Shown: positions 1-9,221, counted from the stretch's first letter. The stretch: 43,501 nt of DNA from Synergistaceae bacterium (GCA_018436785.1 JAHDKR010000063.1:1-43501); one strand, 5' to 3'. Numbers and translations: made by a program. Notes: generated by a model from the sequence alone, not told the origin.

Positions 1-12
1 AATGGGATTCAC

Positions 13-93
13 GGGAAGGCCCCCTGTCTTGTAGTTTTGTTTGTGTCGCGACTACAATTTTACAAAACAGAGGCCTTCCTGTCATTTTTTTTC
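13..93 (+). terminator. Rho-independent terminator of a gene left of the window
   Basis: A long imperfect hairpin is visible: GGAAGGCC near 14-21 pairs with GGCCTTCC at 72-79, with additional inner pairing of CTGT with ACAG and TTGTAG with CTACAA. A run of eight T follows at about 85-92. This arrangement would end a transcript entering from the left, whose gene lies outside the window. Confidence 0.6.
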
Positions 94-210
94 AGTCATG
101 ACAACGGTTTTCGGTTTTCAAGGTCCTGCGAAAGTTGAGTTCTATACTGCTCCGGATCGAATGAATCAATCGAAACCGGCGCCCAAAACACCAAGAGGAG
201 GGGAAACATA

Positions 211-960
211 GTGAAATTGATGAAGGTTTTTCTCGTAATGGCTTTTTGCTTGTTCTCGGTAAGCGCGTGGGCGCTGACGGTGGATGATGTTACGTTCATG
301 ACCGAGGATTATCCTCCGTTCAACATGGCGGGAGCGGACGGAACGGCGACAGGAGCGTCCGTTGAGGTACTCGTCGGCATCTTTGAGAAACTGGGGGCGG
401 CGAAGACTGTAAAGGATATCCAGGTGCTCCCGTGGGCGAGAGGATACCGTGAAGTACAAAACACCCCGAACACATGCCTTTTCCTTATGACGTTCACGGA
501 CGAACGCAAACCTCTGTTCAAATGGGTGGGACCGCTCGCTCCGACGAAGGTCGGCGTGCTGGCGCTGAAAAGCAAGGGGCTGAAAATTACTTCCGCAAGC
601 GATCTGGCCAACCTGAAGGCCGGGGTCGTCAGAGACGATATCGGCGACGAACTGGCGAAGCAGGCGGGTATTCAACAGATTGAACGAGTTCCTTCAAACG
701 ACCAGAACATCAAGAAGCTGACCGAAGGCCGGATCGATATATGGGTTTTTGAAGAAAGCGTGGCGAAATGGCAGATTCAGAGCCTTGGCTTCAATGCCGA
801 CGACTACGAGAGCGTCTGGACGCTCAGCGAAAGCGACCTCTACTACGCATTCCACAAGGACACTGACGACGCCCTCATAGCGTCGATTCAGAAGACGCTT
901 GACGATATGAAGGCCGACGGCTCGTACGAAGCTGTCATGAAGAAGTACAACATGCGGTAA
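211..960 (+). CDS. Periplasmic amino-acid-type solute-binding protein (SBP family 3)
   Basis: A 249-residue secreted protein. Residues 1-21 form a clear signal peptide (Lys-rich start, hydrophobic core, Ala-x-Ala-type end at SAWA). The rest matches the bacterial extracellular solute-binding family 3 fold: a YPPFN motif near the mature N-terminus, which commonly contacts the ligand, and the C-terminal pattern of a short charged helix (DDMKADGSYEAVMKKY). Such proteins deliver polar amino acids to ABC permeases, or signals to receptors. No permease or ATPase gene is adjacent, so it may serve the receptor encoded just downstream, which carries its own domain of the same family, or a transporter elsewhere. 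The start is a GTG placed seven bases after AGGAGGGG. The gene is monocistronic, with terminators on both sides. The ligand cannot be told from sequence. Confidence 0.85.
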   Translation: MKLMKVFLVMAFCLFSVSAWALTVDDVTFMTEDYPPFNMAGADGTATGASVEVLVGIFEKLGAAKTVKDIQVLPWARGYREVQNTPNTCLFLMTFTDERKPLFKWVGPLAPTKVGVLALKSKGLKITSASDLANLKAGVVRDDIGDELAKQAGIQQIERVPSNDQNIKKLTEGRIDIWVFEESVAKWQIQSLGFNADDYESVWTLSESDLYYAFHKDTDDALIASIQKTLDDMKADGSYEAVMKKYNMR

Positions 961-983
961 CCCTCTCTCTTCCGACGACAATA

Positions 984-1015
984 GGGCCGCCCCTCAACCC
1001 GGGGCGGTCTTTTTT
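984..1015 (+). terminator. Rho-independent terminator
   Basis: The stem CCGCCCC / GGGGCGG with a seven-base loop is followed directly by CTTTTTT. It closes the binding protein gene that ends at 960. Confidence 0.85.
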
Positions 1016-1078
1016 GTCCCCCCGGTTGGTAAGGGCGACGGGGAAGAAAAAAGAGTTACTCGCCCTCTGCTCTTCTCT

Positions 1079-1106
1079 TTGCCTTTCGGTGAAAGTAGTG
1101 TATTCT
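1079..1106 (+). promoter_or_regulatory. Candidate sigma-70-type promoter for the HD-GYP sensor
   Basis: TTGCCT at 1079-1084 and TATTCT at 1101-1106 are separated by 16 bases and sit about 35 bases before the start codon. The match to consensus is moderate. Confidence 0.4.
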
Positions 1107-1141
1107 ATGTTTGGGAACAAAAGAAAGAGGAGGCTGGTCTT

Positions 1142-3046
1142 ATGGGCAGCATACGCAGTCGCCAGAGTAATCCGCCGTTCCGGATGCGCGTATACGGTCT
1201 CCTTTTGTTTGTATTTCTCATCCTTTGTGCGGCCTGTTTTCCGACAGACCTCTTTGCAGCGAGAATTGTCCGCGTTGGCTTCTACGAGAACAGCCCGAAG
1301 ATTTTCACTGCGGAATCCGGCCTTCCCGCAGGCATTTTTGCGGACATCATCAGGTACATAGCCGAAAAAGAGGGGTGGGAGCTCCGGTTCGTCCACGGAA
1401 CATGGAGTCAGGGGCTCGACCGTCTCGAAAAGGGCGATATCGACCTTATGCCCGACGTGGCCTACACTGAGGCGCGCGGGAAACTCTTCTCGTTTCACTC
1501 CGACCCTGCGCTGTACAGCTGGTTCCAGGTTTTTTCACGCCGCGGAAGCGGAATCCGCTCGATTCCCGATCTCGACGGGAAACGGGTCGCCGTGCTCTAC
1601 CGTTCCATCCAGCAGGAGATCTTCGACCGGATTATCCGCGATTTTGGCCTCTCCGTTTCCTTCGTGACCTTTTCCGACTTCGAAAGCGCCTTCCAGGCCG
1701 TCGCCAACGGAAAGGCGGACGCAGTGCTCACCAACCGTTTCTTCGGCGCGCACCACATGCGCGCTTATAATCTCGAAGACACAGCCATCAGCTTCAATCC
1801 GACACGCCTCTTTTTCGCCGCCCCTCGAGATTCCGACCCGGCGATTCCGGCAGCTATCGACAAACACCTCCGCGAGATGAAGAGAAACCCTGATTCTGTC
1901 TATTTCAGCTCGCTCGCCCAATGGACCTCCAGTCCCGTCTTCATGGTAATCCCGACATGGCTGAAGTCAACCGCTACGCTCCTCGCCTTTCTGACTTTGC
2001 TCGGAGGAATCCTCTCTTTCGCCTTCAAACGGCAGGCCGATTCGAGGGCCGCGGAGTTAACCCGCCTCTTCGACAACGCGCCCATGGGACTTTTCTTCTC
2101 CGGAAGAGACGGGACGATCAAACGGACCAATGCGGAAGCGCTTCGGATGCTCGGACTGGAAAGTGCGGATATCCTCGGAGAAAAGGTCGAAGACTTCATC
2201 CGGCGCAGCGGTAGTAAAAGAGATGAAAAAGACGCAGTTACGAAAGAAAGCTTTTCCTCGGAGTTCCATGCAGAAGGAAAGCGAAAAGACGGAACTACGG
2301 TTCCGCTTGCATGCATCGTCTTTCCGCTGACTCCTTCGGGAAAGATGCTCGGAACGTACACGGTATTCCAGGACATCTCGCTCCAGGCGGCGAACGAAAA
2401 GCGGATCGGCTCTATCATCCGGGAGCTGAACAGAACCGTCTCCGCGCTCAAAAAATCATGGGAGCAGACCGTCCTCGTTCTGGCAAGTCTTTCGGAGGTG
2501 CGAGACCCGTACACGTCGGGGCATCAGCGCAGGGTGGCCCGGCTGGCTGCGGCTATTGCCTGCGAAATGGGCATGGAGAGAAGGAAAGCGCGTCAGGTTG
2601 AACTTGCCGCGATGATTCACGACATCGGAAAGATCGAAATCCCCTCGGAAATCCTCTCGAAACCAGGCAAATTGAGCGATATCGAATACCGGCTGATTCA
2701 GACCCACCCGGCTGCCGGGCATAGGATTCTTCAGACGATCGAGGTCCCATGGGCGCTGGCGGAGATCATCCATCAACACCATGAGCGAATGGACGGTTCG
2801 GGGTACCCCCGCGGGCTCAGCGGCTCCGACATTCTGATGGAGGCGCGCATCATCGCGGTCGCAGATACGGTGGAGGCCATGTCGTCGCACCGTCCCTACA
2901 GGGCGGGGAAAGGAATAGAAGCCGCCCTGGGAGAGGTGGCCTCGCAAAGAGGGAAAGGGTTCGCCCCCGATGTCGCGGACGCTTGTCTGCGTCTTTTCCG
3001 GGAGAAAGAATTCCGTTTCGACGAGGAACCGGGGAGAATCGGCTGA
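1142..3046 (+). CDS. Membrane sensor: SBP family 3 - TM - PAS - HD-GYP (cyclic-di-GMP phosphodiesterase)
   Basis: A 634-residue protein. An N-terminal membrane anchor or signal (about 15-38) precedes an extracytoplasmic solute-binding family 3 domain (about 40-270). A transmembrane helix (about 280-305), a PAS domain (about 310-425) and a C-terminal HD-GYP domain follow. The HD pair is at 493-494 in a HDIGKI motif, HHE is near 546 and GYP at 554-556, so the metal site of an active cyclic-di-GMP phosphodiesterase appears intact. The likely role is to sense an amino-acid-like ligand outside and adjust cyclic-di-GMP inside. The start ATG at 1142 was chosen because AAAGAGGAGG lies just upstream; an in-frame ATG at 1079 lies further upstream and overlaps a candidate -35 element. 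The preceding gene encodes a free binding protein of the same family, which hints at related ligands. The domain order is clear; the ligand is unknown. Confidence 0.88.
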   Translation: MGSIRSRQSNPPFRMRVYGLLLFVFLILCAACFPTDLFAARIVRVGFYENSPKIFTAESGLPAGIFADIIRYIAEKEGWELRFVHGTWSQGLDRLEKGDIDLMPDVAYTEARGKLFSFHSDPALYSWFQVFSRRGSGIRSIPDLDGKRVAVLYRSIQQEIFDRIIRDFGLSVSFVTFSDFESAFQAVANGKADAVLTNRFFGAHHMRAYNLEDTAISFNPTRLFFAAPRDSDPAIPAAIDKHLREMKRNPDSVYFSSLAQWTSSPVFMVIPTWLKSTATLLAFLTLLGGILSFAFKRQADSRAAELTRLFDNAPMGLFFSGRDGTIKRTNAEALRMLGLESADILGEKVEDFIRRSGSKRDEKDAVTKESFSSEFHAEGKRKDGTTVPLACIVFPLTPSGKMLGTYTVFQDISLQAANEKRIGSIIRELNRTVSALKKSWEQTVLVLASLSEVRDPYTSGHQRRVARLAAAIACEMGMERRKARQVELAAMIHDIGKIEIPSEILSKPGKLSDIEYRLIQTHPAAGHRILQTIEVPWALAEIIHQHHERMDGSGYPRGLSGSDILMEARIIAVADTVEAMSSHRPYRAGKGIEAALGEVASQRGKGFAPDVADACLRLFREKEFRFDEEPGRIG

Positions 3047-3103
3047 GACGGAAAAACTTACCACTCCTCCCGGACCGCGTTACGACGGCGAATAGCGAAA
3101 CCA

Positions 3104-3130
3104 AAACGGCGGACAAATTGTCCGCCGTTT
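3104..3130. terminator. Bidirectional terminator-like hairpin
   Basis: A 13-base perfect inverted repeat, AAACGGCGGACAA and its complement, is separated by one base. It sits between the convergent HD-GYP gene (+) and small membrane protein gene (-). The T-tract is short on both strands, so strength is uncertain. Confidence 0.55.
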
Positions 3131-3235
3131 CATCATCATCTAAACTCTTCTTACGCTCGGAGTGTATTCCGACAAAAGGGATATTTTACGAGACTTTAAT
3201 AAAAATGGTTCCTCAAACAGCATAACACACAATCA

Positions 3236-3823
3236 TTATTCTACCGGAGTATCCTGTCCGTTTTCCGACGAAGCTGAAACGCTGCGCCGCTTCGAAGCGT
3301 GCGACGTATAGAGGATGATGGCGAGCATCGAGGCGTTGTCGAGCACTTCGAGAAGCAGGTGGCTTATCTGCGGCTCGTAGATCCGTATCTCGTTGATCGC
3401 GACGCCCAGAAGGAAGTAGCACCCCCATACGCCCGTGATCAGGTAGTTCTTCCGGAGAAAGGCGGGGTGCGTCCAGAACTCGGACGGGACGTACTGTTTG
3501 GAGTAGTCGAGCGTAAAGGGCCGTTTAAAGAGGATCGATCCCCAGGCGATGGCGGACATGGTCAGCTGCGACAGCAGACCGAGGCGATCGACGACCCACA
3601 TGTTCGTCATCAGCACTACGGTGACGAAGCTGAAGGAGAAGAACGCGATGGTTCCCCAGAAAATAAAGCCCTTCACCGCGCTTCGCGACTGGTAGATGCA
3701 TATCAAAATCGCGATGACAAGCGCCGTTTTCAGCCTGGTCAGCGGATCGGAAAAAGGAATGCTGGTCAAGATCTTGAGCACAAGCCACGGAGCGAAGGAA
3801 ATAATCATACCCAAAGGATTCAC
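3236..3823 (-). CDS. Predicted polytopic membrane protein, unknown function
   Basis: About 195 residues with five or six hydrophobic helices. Between helices four and five is a polar stretch with the pattern FTLDYSKQYVPSEFW, followed by a basic-hydrophobic segment ending in NYLITGVWG. I recall this pattern from uncharacterised septation-protein-A-like membrane proteins, but I cannot assign a function. The GTG at 3823 is preferred because GGGAGG lies seven bases before it; an in-frame TTG at 3838 has no ribosome site. The C-terminal tail is polar and probably cytoplasmic. It is the last gene of a minus-strand series that begins with an ABC exporter, 90 bases after the flavoprotein gene, so it may be cotranscribed with them. 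Confidence 0.6.
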   Translation of the reverse strand: MNPLGMIISFAPWLVLKILTSIPFSDPLTRLKTALVIAILICIYQSRSAVKGFIFWGTIAFFSFSFVTVVLMTNMWVVDRLGLLSQLTMSAIAWGSILFKRPFTLDYSKQYVPSEFWTHPAFLRKNYLITGVWGCYFLLGVAINEIRIYEPQISHLLLEVLDNASMLAIILYTSHASKRRSVSASSENGQDTPVE

Positions 3824-3913
3824 AGTACAACCTCCCAAGAAAATAGTGTAGGGCCGACGGACGAAAGGCGGTACGCTCGCTTACGGCAGGGTAATAATAG
3901 CACAGTCGCCTTC

Positions 3914-4630
3914 TTATTTCCCCTTCAACACCGAGTCCCAGTGCGCGTTCGCCTGCGAAATGTACATCTCCTGCGGGACGAGATCCCGGTGCAATACCTC
4001 CATTGTTTCGCCGGAGATGCCGCCGTGCTCGACGTACTCTTTTCCCGCTTGGCGCAGCGCGTCGAAGTACCACTGTATGTGCGGCCGGACCTCCTCCTGC
4101 CGTAAGAGCTCTCCTGCCGCGCGAAAGACCGCCGGAATTGTCCCGTGCTCTCCGCTCGCCCTGGCAAGCGATTCAAAATGAGCCCTGAGGCCGTCGAAAT
4201 GCCCCTGGTCGGGGAAGCCGCAGTTGGAAAAGAGGAGGTACTGCGGAAAGCGCTTCCCGGAGCGGCCGGGGTGGGTGTACACATCGCCGGCCTTGACGAT
4301 ATGCGGATCGGCGAGGGGGAGCGTGCGCTCCATGACGGCCTTCAGCATGGCGGTCATACCGAAGTGGTAGAGCGGCGTCGCCCAGAGGAGCGTATCTGCG
4401 GCATCCATCTTCTCGAGCACCATATCCATGTCGTCGCGCTGGACGCATCTGCCGGGAGTCGCCGTCCAGCAGGCGAAACACCCCTTGCAAAAGCCTATTC
4501 TCAAATCCTTGACGTAGAGAACCTCCGTCTCCGCGCCCGCCGAGCGGGCCCCCTCCAGAAACGGCTGCACCATCCGTTCCGTGTTCCCAGCAGCGCCTCT
4601 CGGGCTGCCGTTCAAGGCCAGAATCTTCAT
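3914..4630 (-). CDS. Flavodoxin-family iron-sulfur flavoprotein / NADPH-dependent FMN reductase
   Basis: A 238-residue cytoplasmic protein of the flavodoxin-like reductase family. The N-terminus has the FMN phosphate-binding motif ALNGSPRG (residues 5-12), followed by a cysteine cluster in CKGCFACW near residue 50, a usual place for the 4Fe-4S ligands of iron-sulfur flavoproteins. The segment ATPLYHFGMTAMLKAVMER is the typical second FMN contact and dimer region. Such proteins move electrons between reduced flavin and varied acceptors in anaerobes; the physiological acceptor is not evident. The start ATG follows AAGGAGCGTGAAAAT. The gene lies 79 bases downstream of the HlyD-type adaptor on the same strand, and I see no terminator between them. 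Confidence 0.85.
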   Translation of the reverse strand: MKILALNGSPRGAAGNTERMVQPFLEGARSAGAETEVLYVKDLRIGFCKGCFACWTATPGRCVQRDDMDMVLEKMDAADTLLWATPLYHFGMTAMLKAVMERTLPLADPHIVKAGDVYTHPGRSGKRFPQYLLFSNCGFPDQGHFDGLRAHFESLARASGEHGTIPAVFRAAGELLRQEEVRPHIQWYFDALRQAGKEYVEHGGISGETMEVLHRDLVPQEMYISQANAHWDSVLKGK

Positions 4631-4709
4631 ATTTTCACGCTCCTTCTTCAGTTATTTCTTCCGGCACAGAGAACACGCGCCGGTATGTATCCCAATTTCT
4701 TCGCCGCCG

Positions 4710-5942
4710 TTACTCCCATGTCACCTCGGCGCCCTCCGAAACGTGCTCCGATGGGTGCAGTATCACCCTGTCTCCCGTCGACAGGCCGGAGAGCACTTCG
4801 GCGTAGATACCGTCGTTCTGGCCGATCTCCAGCTTCCGAGCGACGGCCCTTCCCTCCTCCACGGCGAAAGCGACCCAGTCGCCGCCGCGCCGGAAAAGCG
4901 CGCCCAGCGGTATTTGCAGCACATCGTCGTTCTGGCGCAGAATGATGCGCACCTGAATCCGGAACCGGTCTCCGAGGCGATACCCCGGCGGCACGGGATC
5001 GAGGAAGTCGATCCGCACCTTCACCCGCTGCTCCTCAACCCCCAGCGCCGATACCTTGGTGAAACCGCTCCGCTCGATGAGCGCGACGCGCCCGCGGAGT
5101 GGCGCGTCTCCGCCCCATCCTTCGATAAGCGCCGCAGCCTCTTGCGCCACGACGGCGGCGTCCACGGAGAAGAGGTCGACCTCGCCCTCGATATCGTCGG
5201 GATCCCCCACCTCCATGAGCGGCGTCCCGGCGGGAACGGTCCGGGCGCTCTCCTCGAAGACGCTCAGCACGTAGCCGTCCACAGGGGAGAGGATGCGAAC
5301 GGACTCGGACGTTCCGCCCCCCTCCCCCTGGATGAGCGAGGATCTGACTTGCTGCACCTCGAACTCCGCCATACGGAGCGCAAATTCCGCCGTCTTCACC
5401 TCTCGGATGGCGACCTGCATTTTGCTCTCGGCGATATCCCACTCCTGCCTCGAAATTCCGCCCGAAGGAAGCAGTCTGTCCAGGCGCTCGAACTGCTTCT
5501 TCGCGAGATCGAGGCTCACCTTCGCCCGTTCAAGCTCCGATTTTCGCAACGCGCGCGCCGCTTCGGCCGTCTTCAGCCGTGCTTCGGCTTCCGCACGAAG
5601 CCGAGGCGTCAGCAGGCCCGAGGATTCCGCCTCCATGACCGCAAGAACGGTCTCGCCCGCACGGACGACGTCTCCGGGGCGCAGCGCCGTACGGTTCAGA
5701 AAGCCGTTCACAGGGGAGGAGACCGTGTACCGGTGTCGTATCCGCGTCTTTCCTTCCTCCACGACGCTCGCGGTGAAGGGCCTGCGCTCCGCAAGCCCCG
5801 TCTCCACTTCCAGAGGTTTCGGCCACAGCATGAAGACGGCCGCGCCGATGACCGAGCACACTACGAAAGCTGTCACGAGCCTTTTCCAGATTCTTTTTCC
5901 GTTGACTCCGTTTCTGTTCAGTTTCGACTTCACCAACTCCAC
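4710..5942 (-). CDS. HlyD-family periplasmic adaptor (membrane fusion protein) of an ABC exporter
   Basis: A 410-residue membrane fusion protein. One transmembrane anchor (about 20-42) follows a basic N-terminus. Next come the first half of a lipoyl-like domain (VSSPVNGFL, about 73-81), a long alpha-hairpin (about 110-215, rich in Ala, Glu, Arg, Leu), the second lipoyl half (ILSPVDGYVLSVFEESARTV, about 228-247) and beta-barrel and membrane-proximal domains to the end. These adaptors bridge an inner-membrane exporter and an outer-membrane channel. The gene starts 11 bases after the permease stop, so the two are surely cotranscribed. The start is a GTG; a second GTG three codons later is also possible. 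No outer-membrane TolC-type gene is seen nearby. Confidence 0.87.
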   Translation of the reverse strand: MELVKSKLNRNGVNGKRIWKRLVTAFVVCSVIGAAVFMLWPKPLEVETGLAERRPFTASVVEEGKTRIRHRYTVSSPVNGFLNRTALRPGDVVRAGETVLAVMEAESSGLLTPRLRAEAEARLKTAEAARALRKSELERAKVSLDLAKKQFERLDRLLPSGGISRQEWDIAESKMQVAIREVKTAEFALRMAEFEVQQVRSSLIQGEGGGTSESVRILSPVDGYVLSVFEESARTVPAGTPLMEVGDPDDIEGEVDLFSVDAAVVAQEAAALIEGWGGDAPLRGRVALIERSGFTKVSALGVEEQRVKVRIDFLDPVPPGYRLGDRFRIQVRIILRQNDDVLQIPLGALFRRGGDWVAFAVEEGRAVARKLEIGQNDGIYAEVLSGLSTGDRVILHPSEHVSEGAEVTWE

Positions 5943-5953
5943 CCCGTTTCGCG

Positions 5954-8317
5954 CTATTCAGCGGATTTCAGCACCGCGAGCAGATCGAGCCCGGCGATCC
6001 GTCGTCCCACCACGACGAAAGAAAAAACCGTGGACACAAACACGGTCAACACTGCGACGACATAGGTCCTCGCTCCGAGTATCAGAGGGAAGCGCATGGT
6101 CTCGGTGTCCACCGACTCTAGAATGGATTTCGCCATCCACGTCCCCAGCAGGAGCCCGGGGCCAATCGAAAGGAGCGTGAGAAGCCCCAGCTCCGAAAGG
6201 AGAATGGTCGTCACTTCGCGGCGGGTGAACCCGAGCACGCGCAGTGTCGCCAGCGAGCGGGAGCGCTCCGAAAGAGCGATGCGCGCCCCGTTGTAGATCA
6301 CTCCGAAGGAGACGATGAGGGAAAAGACAAGATAGAGCATCTGCGACACGCCCATCATCTCCTCGGTGGTCTTGCTGAAACTCTCCCTGGCGCCTGCGGT
6401 CGTGGTCACCGAACCGATGCGGGGAGTTTCTTTCACCCTCCGCCAAAATTCATCCCAGTACAGCGAGTCCACCTGCAGGTAAGCGCCGCTCGCTGTCGTA
6501 CCCTCTCCAAGAAGCCTGCGCAGTCCTTCGATCTCCATATAGGCGCCCACCCCGGTAAAGTCGGTGATAGTGCCGGAGAGGAAGGTTGCGAGCACGGGAC
6601 GGCGCCCTTCTCGCACTTCCATTCGGATCTCGTCGCCGGGGGAGAGGTCCAGCACTTCGGCGAGTTTCTCGGAGAGCAGCAGCCCGGAACCGGGTACGGG
6701 GACAACCCGTTCCTGCGAGTCCAGAAGGCGGTTGAGACGGGGCGCCGCCGGCATTCCGGTGATCGCCGCCGTCCGCTCCCTGTGTCCGTTGAACAGCCTG
6801 ACAGGAACCGCCCGGAACGGCTCGGCGTAGAGAACCCCCGGAAAGCGCGACAACGAGAGCAGCGCCTCACCCCCGCTTGGTTCGATAAACGTGACGACCG
6901 CGTCCTGACGCATCGCCATGTTCCATTGAAAGTCCACAAGGTAGTCGACGCCGTCGGCCATCGCTCCCGGAAGCACGGGAATGGCCGCGGCGAGCGCCAG
7001 CCCGAGAGCGGTGAAAAAAGCCTGCCACGGTTTTCGTTCCAGATTGCGCAGCGCGATCCTGAAGGAAGGTTGCACGAGTCTGTGGAGTCCGGCCTTCTCC
7101 AGAAAGGACGGGGAGTAATCCGCGGGAGCCTCCGGCCGCATCGCCTCCGCGGGAGGGAGCGACGCCGCCTGCCTGACCGCGCCCAGCACACCGAGGAACG
7201 ATACCAACCCGCTCGCCAGCAGCGCGACGAGCAAAGCGCTCCAGTCGGGACGGAAGATCAACGCAGGGAAGTTGAAAAAGCGCTGGTAGAGCCCGATGAA
7301 GGCGTGGGCCGCCCACATGCCGAGCGTGCCGCTGAGCAGAGTGGCGGCGACGACGGGAACAAAGGCGAACTTCACGTAGTGCGAGGCCACGGAAAAGCCG
7401 GAGTATCCGAACGCCTTCATCTGCGCTATCTGCTCGCGCTGCAGCTTGACGAGACGGGTCAGCGCCGCGCTCACCATGAACGCGGCGATGCTGAGGAAAA
7501 CGACGGGAAACGCCACAGAAAACACTCTGAGCTGGGCAACCTCGTCCTCCATCAGCTTTGCCGAGACGTGCCGTTCACGGTCGTACGCCGACAGTCCTCC
7601 GTACGGCTCAAGAAGCCTGTCTATGTCCGCTTTCACCATCTCGGCGTCCGCTCCCGGCGCAAGCCGGAAGGCAACGCTGTTGAAAGCGCCCTCAAGCCCC
7701 AACGCCCGCGAAAGTTCGCGTTCGCTCATCCAGAATACTCCGAAGCGCTCCGGGTCGGGCATCATGCCTCCCGGTCTGATCTCGTAGACGTACTCGGGGG
7801 AGATGGCGACGCCGCAGATACGGAAGCTGCGCCGCACGCCGTAGACGGTGGCGTCGATCGCGTCTCCGGGGCGGAAGCCGTGCGCTTTGGCAAAGGAGTC
7901 GCTGACGAGAATCTCGTCCCTGTTTCCCGCCTCGGGAAGACGCCCCGAGCGCAGATGAATGCGGTTGAGCCGCCGGGGGCGTCCCTCCGGAAGCGAGTGG
8001 ACGAAGCCATCCGCAGGCTCCTTCATTCCGGGAATATCGAGGATGATCGCTCCCCTGACGCTCGTTTCCACCTGCGCCACGCCGTCGATCATCGCGAGGG
8101 CGGGCTCGAGGAACAGGGGAGCGCGCTTGAGATCGCAGAAGAGATCCGCGAAGCGCGATTCCGTGTAGTAGCTGTTCTTCGTCGTTTCAAGGCTGAGAAG
8201 CAGTCCGCGCGACATGATCATCAGGGTCAGACCGCACGCCATCACCAGGGCGATGGCGGTCATCTGCCCCTTCATTCCGCGGATATCCCTGAGCAGTTTG
8301 AGATCAAGCATCCTCAT
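5954..8317 (-). CDS. ABC exporter permease with two FtsX domains
   Basis: A 787-residue inner-membrane permease. It has an N-terminal transmembrane helix (about 15-38), a large periplasmic domain, three clustered helices (about 265-395, FtsX domain 1), another helix with a second periplasmic domain (about 440-650) and a final set of three helices (about 665-775, FtsX domain 2). This is the COG0577-type layout of MacB/LolC-like exporters that move lipids, peptides or toxic compounds out of the membrane rather than across it. The ATP-binding gene ends six bases upstream and the adaptor gene starts 11 bases downstream. The substrate is not predictable. I see no frameshift or internal stop. Confidence 0.88.
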   Translation of the reverse strand: MRMLDLKLLRDIRGMKGQMTAIALVMACGLTLMIMSRGLLLSLETTKNSYYTESRFADLFCDLKRAPLFLEPALAMIDGVAQVETSVRGAIILDIPGMKEPADGFVHSLPEGRPRRLNRIHLRSGRLPEAGNRDEILVSDSFAKAHGFRPGDAIDATVYGVRRSFRICGVAISPEYVYEIRPGGMMPDPERFGVFWMSERELSRALGLEGAFNSVAFRLAPGADAEMVKADIDRLLEPYGGLSAYDRERHVSAKLMEDEVAQLRVFSVAFPVVFLSIAAFMVSAALTRLVKLQREQIAQMKAFGYSGFSVASHYVKFAFVPVVAATLLSGTLGMWAAHAFIGLYQRFFNFPALIFRPDWSALLVALLASGLVSFLGVLGAVRQAASLPPAEAMRPEAPADYSPSFLEKAGLHRLVQPSFRIALRNLERKPWQAFFTALGLALAAAIPVLPGAMADGVDYLVDFQWNMAMRQDAVVTFIEPSGGEALLSLSRFPGVLYAEPFRAVPVRLFNGHRERTAAITGMPAAPRLNRLLDSQERVVPVPGSGLLLSEKLAEVLDLSPGDEIRMEVREGRRPVLATFLSGTITDFTGVGAYMEIEGLRRLLGEGTTASGAYLQVDSLYWDEFWRRVKETPRIGSVTTTAGARESFSKTTEEMMGVSQMLYLVFSLIVSFGVIYNGARIALSERSRSLATLRVLGFTRREVTTILLSELGLLTLLSIGPGLLLGTWMAKSILESVDTETMRFPLILGARTYVVAVLTVFVSTVFSFVVVGRRIAGLDLLAVLKSAE

Positions 8318-8323
8318 TGCACA

Positions 8324-9049
8324 TCACCAGGAGAGCGTGTTCACCGGCGCGCGCTTCTCGTTCGAATGAATGGAGAGAATACGCCCCGCCGAGAGAGAGA
8401 GCACCCGGTCGGCCATCGCCGCGATCGCCGCGTTGTGCGTGATGATGACGGCGAGCGTTCCCAGCTCTCTGTTCACCCGCTCGATCGCCTCCAGCACTGT
8501 GATGCCGGTGTGCACGTCGAGCGCCCCGGTCGGCTCGTCGCAGAGAAGCACCTCCGGACGCTTCGCGATGGCGCGCGCGATGGCGACCCGCTGCTGCTGC
8601 CCTCCGGAGAGTTGCGAGGGGAAGTGGTCCATCCTGTCCGAAAGACCGACGAGACCGAGCGCCTCTTCCGGCTCCATGGGATCGGGCGCGATCTCGGTGA
8701 TGAGCGCCACGTTCTCGCGCGCGGTGAGACTCGGAATGAGGTTGTAGAACTGGAAGACGAACCCCGCGACATTCCTGCGGAAGAGCGTGAGCTCCCGCTC
8801 TCCCGCTCCGGTGAGCTCCTCGTCCCTGTACGAGAGCGTCCCGTCCGTCGGGACGTCCAGCCCGCCGAGAATGTTGAGCAGCGTGGACTTCCCGCTCCCC
8901 GAGGCGCCGAGGAGCACGGCCAGCTCCCCCTCGTAGAGATCGAGATCGACGCCGTCGAGGGCGCGCACCTCCGTCTCCGTCCCCGGATGGTAAATCTTCG
9001 TGATCCCCCGCGCTCGAAAGAGGGGGGTGTACTCCGCATTCATCGCCAT
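8324..9049 (-). CDS. ABC transporter ATP-binding protein (LolD/MacB type)
   Basis: A 241-residue nucleotide-binding subunit. Walker A is GASGSGKST at about 48-56, the Q-loop lies in [13 protein letters not shown], the ABC signature is LSGGQQQR, Walker B is [12 protein letters not shown] and the switch His is in [10 protein letters not shown]. The FYNLIP and EPTGALD patterns are typical of the subgroup that pairs with FtsX-type permeases. The ATG at 9049 was chosen because AGGAGG is placed seven bases before it; the frame stays open far upstream but without a better site. It is the first gene of the exporter operon and has a good promoter at 9120-9148. Confidence 0.93.
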   Translation of the reverse strand: MAMNAEYTPLFRARGITKIYHPGTETEVRALDGVDLDLYEGELAVLLGASGSGKSTLLNILGGLDVPTDGTLSYRDEELTGAGERELTLFRRNVAGFVFQFYNLIPSLTARENVALITEIAPDPMEPEEALGLVGLSDRMDHFPSQLSGGQQQRVAIARAIAKRPEVLLCDEPTGALDVHTGITVLEAIERVNRELGTLAVIITHNAAIAAMADRVLSLSAGRILSIHSNEKRAPVNTLSW

Positions 9050-9119
9050 CAACGTTCCTCCTGAAAAACACGCGCTGCACCCCCTGCACGCAGTATCGGC
9101 AGCGGGAAGTTCCTGCAAC

Positions 9120-9148
9120 GTTATATCCCAATGGGCTGCATCAGTCAA
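9120..9148 (-). promoter_or_regulatory. Sigma-70-type promoter of the ABC exporter operon
   Basis: Reading the minus strand, TTGACT (9148-9143) and TATAAC (9125-9120) are separated by exactly 17 bases. The start of transcription would be near 9113, about 64 bases before the ATP-binding gene. The untranslated stretch contains short GC-rich inverted repeats. Confidence 0.7.
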
Positions 9149-9221
9149 ACAATAGCGGAAGATTTCCGCAGATTTTTCATCGGACGCTTTGCGGAAAAAG
9201 ACTGGCATGGACCGACAGATC

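Noticed and set aside
3299..4105. Plus-strand frame opposite the small membrane protein and flavoprotein
   Set aside because: The translation is rich in Arg, Asp, Glu and His with no motif, and the opposite strand holds genes with hydrophobic helices and an FMN-binding motif.
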